Notes under the pieces: generated by a model
Told to the model about the DNA's origin: nothing
Databases searched by the model: none
The model's input: only the letters and a program-made list of their open reading frames with translations
Translations under genes and position numbers: made by a program
From: an uncultured Collinsella sp.
GTDB lineage: Bacteria; Actinomycetota; Coriobacteriia; Coriobacteriales; Coriobacteriaceae
DNA length: 64,000 nucleotides
Assembly: GCA_900552385.1 (NCBI GenBank)
Contig: URZI01000004.1
Location: forward strand, 62,001 to 126,000
Direction of reading: 5' to 3'
Shown: piece by piece, positions 31,835 to 38,075 of the stretch
Numbering within the stretch: position 1 is the stretch's first letter
How the letters are laid out: every line of letters starts with the position of its first letter

Positions 31835-33798
31835 GTGAGGTTCAAGCGCTGGTAGAGTGTCCCGTTATCGTTGGCACGGCGGGCCACGTTGACCATGGTA
31901 AGTCGGCACTGATCGAGGCGTTGACCGGCAAGAATCCCGACCGTCTGGAGGTTGAGCGCCGTCGCGGTATGACCGTGGAGCTGGGCTTTGGCGAGCTGGC
32001 ACTGCCGAGTGGCAAGATCGTTGGCCTGGTCGACGTGCCGGGCCACGCGCATTACTTGCGCGCCATGGTGCAGGGCGCCACGGGCATCGACGTGGCGGTG
32101 CTGGTGGTTTCGGCTGTCGAGGGCGTGATGCCGCAGACCCGCGAGCACGTGCATGTGCTGGAGCTGTTGGGCGTTACGCATATGGTGGTCGCGCTGACGA
32201 TGTGTGACCTGGCCGATGCCGAGATGACCGAGCTTGCCGAGCTCGATGTCGATGACTTTTTGTCAGGTACCGTGTTTGCAGGCGCGCCGCTCGTGCCCGT
32301 GTCGTCCAAGACCGGCGAGGGGATCGATGGCCTGCTGGCTACGCTCGACGAGCAGGTTGCCGCTTGCTGGGATGCCTGCCGTGCCCGTGCCGAGCTCACC
32401 GATGCCGCGCCGCGTCTGCCGATTGACCGCTGCTTTACGATAAAGGGCGTCGGCACTGTCGTAACGGGAACATTGCACGATGCGCCGGTTGCGGTGGGCG
32501 ACGAACTCGTCGCCCTGCCGTCGCGTACGGTCTGTCGCGTGCGCGGGATTCAGGTGCATGGCGATACGCCGCGAGCACTGCCCGGACAGCGCGTGGCGCT
32601 CAACCTGGTTGGTGACGGTGTCGCGGCGCTTGACCGTGGCGAGATGCTGGGCGTGGCGGACCGCTTTGGCCAGACGTTGCGCTTTATGATGACGTTTACG
32701 TATTTGGGTCGCGAGGGCGCCAAGCCGCGCGTGCTCGAGTCGGGCGCGCGCGTGCATGTGATGGCCGGCACGGCCGAGGTCGTCGGCCGCATCATGCTTT
32801 TGGAGGGCGAGGCTCCCATGGCGGTGGGCGAGACCCGTACCGTACAGGTGCGCTTGGAGGAGCCGCTGCCGCTGCGAGCCGGAGACCATGCCGTGGTGCT
32901 GTCGTATTCGCCCGTTATGCTCATTGGCGGCGGGCGTGTGCTGCTTTCGCGCTGCCGTCGCTCGCGCGAGCTTTCGACGGGGGAGCGCGCGCTGCTTGCT
33001 GCGCTTGAGGCCGGAGATGTTTCGGGTGCGGTGGATGCGTTGCTGGCGCTGCAAGCGCTGCCGGTTGCGGCGGCTGATGTTGCCGAGGCTTTGGATCTTG
33101 GTGCCGGCGAGGCCGATGCCGCACTGCGCGGTTTGGTGGCGCAGGGCTCCGTTCGCAAGCTTGCCATGGGTGATGCGGAGCTCTTGGCGGACACCGTGGT
33201 GCTCGACGCTGCGATGGATGCACTGGCGGCGACCCTGTCAGCCATGCATGCGGCGGCTCCCAAGGAGACGGGCTTTACGCCCGGCGCCGTTGCCCATGCT
33301 GCGTGGCCTGCCGCTGATGAAGGCGTTGCCGCGGCTCTGATTGCCGAGGGCTGCTCGCGTGGCGTGTGCGCCGCCGAGGGCGCCGAGGTATTCGATCCAC
33401 ACTCGGCCGCCGCAGCCGCACGCGTGGTGCGAGAGGCTTGCGATCGGATCGTTGCCTTGCTGGACGAAGCCGGCCTCGATGCGCCGACGCTGCCCGAGGT
33501 TGGCGAGCAGTTGCAGCTCGATCGCGACACCATGACGCGTGCCCTGCGCGAGCTTTCGCTCAACCGCTCGATCGTTAAGGTCGAGCGCGATGTGGCCTTG
33601 TCCGCTGCCGCCGAGGTCCATGCGCGTGAGCTTGTTGCCGCTGCCATTGAGGCAGCCGGCGGCGCTGCCACCACGAGCGTGCTGCGCGAGGCGCTGGGTG
33701 TGTCGCGCAAACGTGCCATCAGCATCTTGGAGCACCTGGATGCCGTGCGCTTTACGGTGCTCGACAAGGATGCCGGCGGCCTGAGGTCCCTGCGCTAG
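31831..33798 (+). CDS. selB: Selenocysteine-specific elongation factor
   Basis: This is a 655-residue translational GTPase. The P-loop 'GHVDHGKS' is at residues 18-25, 'DVPGHAHYLRAM' is the G3 region, and 'TMCDLAD' the G4 region, which has Cys before Asp where most factors read NKxD. Domains II and III follow to about residue 370, then four winged-helix domains to the C-terminus that bind the SECIS loop. It delivers Sec-tRNA to UGA in fdhF and selD. The ATG overlaps the selA stop, so both are translationally coupled. Length is normal for bacterial SelB. Confidence 0.96.
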   Translation: MSEVQALVECPVIVGTAGHVDHGKSALIEALTGKNPDRLEVERRRGMTVELGFGELALPSGKIVGLVDVPGHAHYLRAMVQGATGIDVAVLVVSAVEGVMPQTREHVHVLELLGVTHMVVALTMCDLADAEMTELAELDVDDFLSGTVFAGAPLVPVSSKTGEGIDGLLATLDEQVAACWDACRARAELTDAAPRLPIDRCFTIKGVGTVVTGTLHDAPVAVGDELVALPSRTVCRVRGIQVHGDTPRALPGQRVALNLVGDGVAALDRGEMLGVADRFGQTLRFMMTFTYLGREGAKPRVLESGARVHVMAGTAEVVGRIMLLEGEAPMAVGETRTVQVRLEEPLPLRAGDHAVVLSYSPVMLIGGGRVLLSRCRRSRELSTGERALLAALEAGDVSGAVDALLALQALPVAAADVAEALDLGAGEADAALRGLVAQGSVRKLAMGDAELLADTVVLDAAMDALAATLSAMHAAAPKETGFTPGAVAHAAWPAADEGVAAALIAEGCSRGVCAAEGAEVFDPHSAAAAARVVREACDRIVALLDEAGLDAPTLPEVGEQLQLDRDTMTRALRELSLNRSIVKVERDVALSAAAEVHARELVAAAIEAAGGAATTSVLREALGVSRKRAISILEHLDAVRFTVLDKDAGGLRSLR

Positions 33799-33823
33799 GC
33801 CGGTCACTCGCTCCCGCCTCCTC

Positions 33824-33891
33824 AGTTGCGGTGAAATAGTTCCTATTTGGAGGCTTTGGCAGCAAATACAGGAACTATTCCACCGCAACTT
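33824..33891. repeat. GCGGTGAAATA palindrome, copy 3 (GTTCCT class)
   Basis: AGTTGCGGTGAAATAGTTCCT (arm from 33824) pairs with AGGAACTATTCCACCGCAACT (ending near 33890), with one T-to-C change in the right arm. It lies between the selB stop and the selC promoter. Confidence 0.9.
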
Positions 33892-33904
33892 CTTGTTCGT
33901 CTTT

Positions 33905-33935
33905 TTGGGATGGAGCCGTTTCGGTTTGGTAAAAT
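33905..33935 (+). promoter_or_regulatory. Likely selC promoter (extended -10)
   Basis: TGG-TAAAAT (33927-33935) is an extended -10 ending 12 bases before the mature tRNA 5' end. TTGGGA (33905-33910) could be a loosely spaced -35 (19 bases). selC therefore can be transcribed apart from selAB. Confidence 0.5.
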
Positions 33936-33947
33936 ACCGCCGCACTT

Positions 33948-34044
33948 GGGAACGGATGGGCTCCGGTGGGCTCCGCGGTCCTCAAAACCGTTGCGAGGCG
34001 TGCAAAACGTCTTGGATGTGTTCGATTCACATACGTTCCCGCCA
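33948..34044 (+). tRNA. selC: tRNA-Sec (anticodon UCA)
   Basis: This is a 97-nucleotide tRNA with all Sec hallmarks. The acceptor GGGAACG pairs with CGTTCCC and is followed by GCCA. The D stem has 6 bp (GGGCTC/GGGCTC with G-U pairs) and a 4-base loop CGGT. The anticodon loop CCTCAAA gives TCA at 33982-33984. The variable arm is long, 8 bp (CGAGGCGT/ACGTCTTG), and the T arm is ATGTG-TTCGATT-CACAT. The eighth acceptor pair would be a G-A mismatch. It lies 150 bases after selB. A long open frame covers it on the plus strand, which is why a protein-only view misses it. Confidence 0.96.
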
Positions 34045-34052
34045 TACGCTAC

Positions 34053-34109
34053 CAGCGCTTTTGTGCTCGCGGTCTTGCTGCGTGCCGCAAAGGCGCTGTT
34101 TTGTTTTGC
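34053..34109 (+). terminator. Terminator of selC
   Basis: CAGCGCTTTTGTG (34053-34065) pairs with CGCAAAGGCGCTG (34086-34098), a 13-bp stem with two G-U pairs, followed by TTTTGTTTTG. It begins 9 bases after the tRNA. Confidence 0.75.
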
Positions 34110-34198
34110 ATGGGTTTGCCGTGCCGCCCGCTTTATCGGCGACGGTATTTGGCTTCGTGTGCCGGGTTTTGAGCATGCCGATGGGGGTGGTTTGCCGT

Positions 34199-34831
34199 AT
34201 GACTACCGTAAGACGGGCCGATCTTTCTTGTGTCGTCCAGGCGGGCGGGTTGTCGTCTCGCATGGGCTGCGATAAGGCGCGCATGGCGTTTTGCGGTGAG
34301 CCGCTCATTGAGCGCGTGCTGGGTCGGCTGGCGCCAGTTGCCGGCGAGTTGGTCGTGACGACTTCGCGTCCCAGCGAGCTTGCCTATCTTGAGGAGCATG
34401 CGTTTGGCGGCCTGGTGCCGCGGGTGGTGGCGGACCTTGAAGGACCGGCGGGTGCCATGCGCGGCATCGCGAGCTCGTTGGCCGCGGCCCGATTGCCGCT
34501 CGTGGCGATCGTCGCCTGCGATATGCCATTTGTCTCGTCGGAACTCTTCGGCGTGCTTGCCGATCGTGTTGAGGCCGAGGCGCTCGACGTGTGCGTGCCG
34601 CGCGAGGAGCGGGGGATTGAGCCGCTTTGCGCCGTCTGGCGCCGTGACGCGTGTGCGCCGGTTGCCCATGAGCTGCTCGCCTGCGACCGCCAGCGCATTC
34701 GCTGCCTGATCAATCGCGTTCAGGCTGGTTATATGGATGAGTCGCAGATTGTTAAGGCCGCGGGCTCGACGCTTTGCTTCGAAAACGTCAATACGCCCGA
34801 GGAGTTTGCGGCGGCCGAGTTACTCGCCTAG
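34199..34831 (+). CDS. mobA: Molybdenum cofactor guanylyltransferase
   Basis: This 210-residue protein attaches GMP to molybdopterin to make MGD, needed by FdhF and the oxidoreductase at 28207. The nucleotide-binding motif 'QAGGLSSRMGCDK' is at residues 14-26 and 'ACDMPF' near 102 is the metal-binding Asp. The frame stays open far upstream, but that extension would run through selC and its terminator, so ATG 34199 with GGGGGTGG upstream is taken as start. A DUF3343 gene follows after 15 bases. Related nucleotidyltransferases such as MocA are possible, but the neighbours favour MobA. Confidence 0.88.
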   Translation: MTTVRRADLSCVVQAGGLSSRMGCDKARMAFCGEPLIERVLGRLAPVAGELVVTTSRPSELAYLEEHAFGGLVPRVVADLEGPAGAMRGIASSLAAARLPLVAIVACDMPFVSSELFGVLADRVEAEALDVCVPREERGIEPLCAVWRRDACAPVAHELLACDRQRIRCLINRVQAGYMDESQIVKAAGSTLCFENVNTPEEFAAAELLA

Positions 34832-34846
34832 ACGATTGGAGTTGCC

Positions 34847-35242
34847 ATGTCTCACGATATTTGCCCCGATACCGGGGAACCTTGCACCTGCGATGGGTCC
34901 GAGCCTTGCACCTGCGGCTGTGGCGGCTGTGGACATACGGCCGAGGAAGAGGCAGCGGCGGCTGCGTATCGCGAGTCGCACCGCGAAGGCCCGTCCGGTG
35001 AGGCCCTCGACCACGAGCGCAAGATTATCGTGTCGTTTGACAGCACCTTCGATGTGATGGAATGCGAGCAGCTGTGCCTGGATGCCGGCGTGCCCGGGCG
35101 CATTATGCCTTTGCCCGGCTCCATTACCGCAGGTTGCGGTCTGTGCTGGGCCATGCCGTTCTCGGGCGATGCGCTCGCCGCCTTCCGCGCTGCCACCGAA
35201 GGCCGCATAACCCCCGCCGACTACCATCAACTCGTCCTCTAA
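34847..35242 (+). CDS. DUF3343 protein with Cys-rich N-terminal extension
   Basis: In this 131-residue protein, residues 6-28 hold seven Cys in short CxC and CxxC spacings ('CTCDGSEPCTCGCGGC'), a likely metal- or selenium-binding tail. The last 75 residues are a DUF3343 domain ('CEQLCLDAGVPGRIMPLPG', 'AGCGLCWAMPF') matching the protein at 6878. It follows mobA by 15 bases with TTGGAG as ribosome site, so it is tied to molybdenum-cofactor and Sec genes. No reaction is known. A role as carrier of sulfur or selenium to a molybdenum enzyme is inference from its neighbours. Confidence 0.75.
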   Translation: MSHDICPDTGEPCTCDGSEPCTCGCGGCGHTAEEEAAAAAYRESHREGPSGEALDHERKIIVSFDSTFDVMECEQLCLDAGVPGRIMPLPGSITAGCGLCWAMPFSGDALAAFRAATEGRITPADYHQLVL

Positions 35243-35250
35243 TCAACCAC

Positions 35251-35361
35251 ACCACCACATTGGGGACAGGCACCTTTGTGGTGGTTTCGTTGCTTGAATG
35301 GCCTTCTTGTGGCATTACGAGTCAAAACCACCACAAAGGTGCCTGTCCCCAATGTGGTGGT
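35251..35361. repeat. Perfect 37-bp inverted repeat with 37-base spacer
   Basis: The left arm 35251-35287 and the right arm 35325-35361 are exact reverse complements. Each arm is itself a hairpin (CCACCACA ... TGTGGTGG) enclosing TTGGGGACAGGCACCTT. It begins 9 bases after the DUF3343 stop. There is no T-tract. The rest of the gap up to gdhA (35362-35575) shows only a weak -10-like TATTAT at 35497 and the gdhA ribosome site. Confidence 0.9.
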
Positions 35362-35575
35362 ATGGACCATATGGACGAAACAGGTTTGAAACACGGGTTT
35401 TGCGCGTCAGACACTCAAAAACGCCTCTACCTGCATCGTAATCAAAACGAAACATCTGCTCGTCGGCTTATGCGTAACTTTCCCGCAACAGTGCGATATT
35501 ATCCATACTCGATAAAGCTCGCGGCGCATGGGGCGCCTCGAACGACACTTTTCTTTTCCATCAATTGGAGGAAGC

Positions 35576-36931
35576 ATGAGCTACACGCAGAAAGTTCTCG
35601 ACGAGCTCAAGGCCCGCTATCCCGAGCAGCCTGAGTTCATCCAGGCCGCGACCGAGATCCTCGGTACCATCCAGCCGGCGCTCGACGCCCATCCCGAGTA
35701 CGAGGAGGCCGCCCTGCTTGAGCGCCTCGTCGAGCCCGAGCGCATCGTCATGTTCCGTGTCCCCTGGGTCGACGACCAGGGCAAGGTCCAGGTCAATCGC
35801 GGCTACCGCGTCGAGTTCAACTCTGCCATTGGACCTTACAAGGGCGGCCTGCGCTTTAACCCGACGGTCACCCTGGGCATGCTCAAGTTCCTGGGCCTGG
35901 AGCAAATCCTCAAGAACAGCCTGACCACCCTTCCCATGGGCGGCGGCAAGGGCGGCTCCGACTTTGACCCCAAGGGCAAGTCCAACAACGAGATCATGCA
36001 CTTCTGCCAGTCCTTCATGACCGAGCTCTATCGCCACATCGGTCCCAACACCGACGTTCCCGCCGGCGACCTGGGCGTTGGCGGCCGTGAGGTTGCCTAC
36101 CTGTTCGGTCAGTACAAGCGCCTGACCAACGAGTGGACCGGCGTCCTCACCGGCAAGGGCCTCTCCTTTGGCGGCTCGCTCGCCCGTACCGAGGCCACCG
36201 GTTACGGTCTGGCCTACTTTGTGGATGAGTACCTCAAGAGCCGCGGCGACTCCTTCGAGGGCAAGAACGTCGTCGTTCACGGCTCCGGCAACGTCGCTAT
36301 CTACGCGGTCCAGAAGGTCACTCAGCTCGGCGGCAAGGTGCTCGCCTGCTCCGATACCCACGGTTGGGTCGAGGATCCCGACGGCATCGACTACACCGTG
36401 CTCGAGCACGTCTATAACAAGAAGCGCTCCGGCCACGACAAGGGCGTTACGCTCGCCATGTACGTCGACGAGAAGCCCAACGCCGTGTGGCACGAGGGCG
36501 ACGGCCGCGGCGTGTGGCAGCTTCCCTGCGATATTGCGCTGCCCTGCGCTCGCGAGAACACGCTGCTGCTCGAGGATGCCCAGGCGCTCGTCGCCAACGG
36601 CTGCAAGGTGGTCGGCGAGGGCGCGAACATGCCCACGACCATCGAGGCCACGACCTACTTCCAGGAGAACGGCGTCGCCTTTATGCCCGGTAAGGCTGCC
36701 AACGCCGGCGGCGTGCTCGTGTCCGGCCTGGAGATGAGCCAGAACGCCGAGCACCTGTCCTGGACCTTCGAGGAGGTCGACGGCAAGCTCGAGCAGCTCA
36801 TGCGCGGCATGTTCCACAACGTGGACGACACCGCCAAGAAGTACGGCGAGGAGGGCAACTTCGTCATGGGCGCAAACATCGCCGGCTTCCTGAAGGTCGC
36901 CGACGCTATGCTCGCCCAGGGCGTCTGCTAA
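35576..36931 (+). CDS. gdhA: NADP-type glutamate dehydrogenase
   Basis: This 451-residue hexameric-type enzyme aminates 2-oxoglutarate with ammonia. Catalytic and substrate segments are 'GPYKGGLRF' near 90, 'LPMGGGKGGSDFDP' near 122 (catalytic Lys), 'PAGDLGVGGREV' near 165, and the nucleotide loop 'VHGSGNVAIYA' near 240. Length is that of the short, E. coli-like NADP enzyme. ATG 35576 follows AATTGGAGGAAG. It is a single gene with its own terminator at 36957. Cofactor preference is by family likeness only. Confidence 0.95.
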   Translation: MSYTQKVLDELKARYPEQPEFIQAATEILGTIQPALDAHPEYEEAALLERLVEPERIVMFRVPWVDDQGKVQVNRGYRVEFNSAIGPYKGGLRFNPTVTLGMLKFLGLEQILKNSLTTLPMGGGKGGSDFDPKGKSNNEIMHFCQSFMTELYRHIGPNTDVPAGDLGVGGREVAYLFGQYKRLTNEWTGVLTGKGLSFGGSLARTEATGYGLAYFVDEYLKSRGDSFEGKNVVVHGSGNVAIYAVQKVTQLGGKVLACSDTHGWVEDPDGIDYTVLEHVYNKKRSGHDKGVTLAMYVDEKPNAVWHEGDGRGVWQLPCDIALPCARENTLLLEDAQALVANGCKVVGEGANMPTTIEATTYFQENGVAFMPGKAANAGGVLVSGLEMSQNAEHLSWTFEEVDGKLEQLMRGMFHNVDDTAKKYGEEGNFVMGANIAGFLKVADAMLAQGVC

Positions 36932-36956
36932 ATCTTCGCTCGACATAGCATGCGAT

Positions 36957-36989
36957 AAGGCTCCCAACTATCTGGCTGGGAGCCTTTTC
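36957..36989 (+). terminator. gdhA terminator
   Basis: AAGGCTCCCA pairs with TGGGAGCCTT, followed by TTCTATC, 25 bases after the gdhA stop. Confidence 0.85.
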
Positions 36990-37008
36990 TATCCCGGAGG
37001 ACTCCTCA

Positions 37009-37079
37009 TAACTTGCGGTGAAATACGGACTGTTATGCGTTCCAGAACGGCTAATCAGTCCGTATATCACCGCAAGTTA
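37009..37079. repeat. GCGGTGAAATA palindrome, copy 4 (CGGACTG class)
   Basis: The outer arm TAACTTGCGGTGAAATA continues into CGGACTGTT, and the right arm has AACAGTCCG-like sequence (CAGTCCG) then TATATCACCGCAAGTTA. The central bases differ from the GTTCCT class yet still pair with the other arm. The outermost bases (AACTT/AAGTT) are also swapped in a compensating way. It directly follows the gdhA terminator. Confidence 0.88.
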
Positions 37080-37160
37080 TGGATGGGTGGGTGGATTTTG
37101 TCCTAAAACAGTGTGCGGCCCCTCGTTTGGTACACTTAAAAGTACTGGACAAGTGAAGAG

Positions 37161-38075
37161 ATGGGGGAGAACGTGCTCAAGTTCGGTACCTACGTCCGTG
37201 TTGGAAACGCGGCCGAAGCCTATGAGCTCTTACAGAAGAACCGCAACAACAAGATTGTGGGCGGCGGCATCTGGATGCGCCTGGGTTCGCGTCGCGTGGC
37301 GACGGCGATTGACCTTTCGGCCTGCGGACTCGATCAGATCGAGGAGACCGAGACCGAGTTTCGCATCGGTGCCATGTGCACCCTGCGCCAGCTCGAGCGC
37401 CATACCGGGCTCAACGCGCTTGTCAACAATGTCTTTGAGTTTGCTGTCCACGACATTGTGGGCGTGCAGCTGCGCAATACCGCCACGGTGGGCGGCAGCA
37501 TCTACGGCCGTTTTGGCTTCTCGGACGTGCTCTCCGCCTTCCTCGCTCTTGATTCTTACGTTGAGCTGACGGGCGCCGGCCGCGTGCCGCTCGCGGAGTT
37601 CGTGGACATGGGCTACGTGCGTGACGTTATTGAGCACGTGGTGGTTGTTAAGCACGACTACCGTGCGAGCTACGAGGCCGTGCGCAAGGCCGCGACCGAC
37701 TTCCCCTCCTTAAACGTCACCGCCGCCTGGTGGGACGGCGCCTGGCACGTCACCGTGGGCGCCCGCCCGCTGCGCGCGACCTTGCTGCAGGGCGAGGCAT
37801 CTGGCCTCACCAGCGAGCAGCCTTCCGAGGACGAGCTTCGCGCCCTTGCCGCGTCCGTGCGTTCCCTGAGCTACGGCACCAACCTGTGGGGCTCGGCAGA
37901 CTACCGCCGCCGCATCTCGGCCCCGCTCGCCATCCAGGCTGTGCGCCGCGCCGCCGGCATTGAGCTTTCGGCCGCGCTTGCCCGCGAGCTCGAGGGCGTG
38001 CAGATTCCTAAGTTTGCCACGGACGAGTATTCCTGCCGCCGCGTGCCCGGCGTCGATTCTAGCGAGGTGCGCTAA
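37161..38075 (+). CDS. FAD-binding subunit of a xanthine dehydrogenase-family molybdenum hydroxylase
   Basis: This 304-residue protein has the FAD_binding_5 fold of CoxM/XdhB. The flavin motifs are 'KIVGGGIWMRLG' near residue 30 and 'TVGGSIYGRFGFSD' near 110. A CO dehydrogenase-flavoprotein C-terminal domain ends it. ATG 37161 has only AAGAG before it; GTG 37173, preceded by GGGGGAG, may be the true start. Its stop TAA overlaps the ATG of the next gene, which holds the Fe-S and Mo parts. The substrate (purine, nicotinate or other N-heterocycle) cannot be told. Confidence 0.82.
   Translation: MGENVLKFGTYVRVGNAAEAYELLQKNRNNKIVGGGIWMRLGSRRVATAIDLSACGLDQIEETETEFRIGAMCTLRQLERHTGLNALVNNVFEFAVHDIVGVQLRNTATVGGSIYGRFGFSDVLSAFLALDSYVELTGAGRVPLAEFVDMGYVRDVIEHVVVVKHDYRASYEAVRKAATDFPSLNVTAAWWDGAWHVTVGARPLRATLLQGEASGLTSEQPSEDELRALAASVRSLSYGTNLWGSADYRRRISAPLAIQAVRRAAGIELSAALARELEGVQIPKFATDEYSCRRVPGVDSSEVR

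Noticed and set aside
33893..34198. Long N-terminal extension of the mobA frame
   Set aside because: It would translate the selC tRNA and its terminator. MobA homology starts at 34199, where a ribosome site is present.
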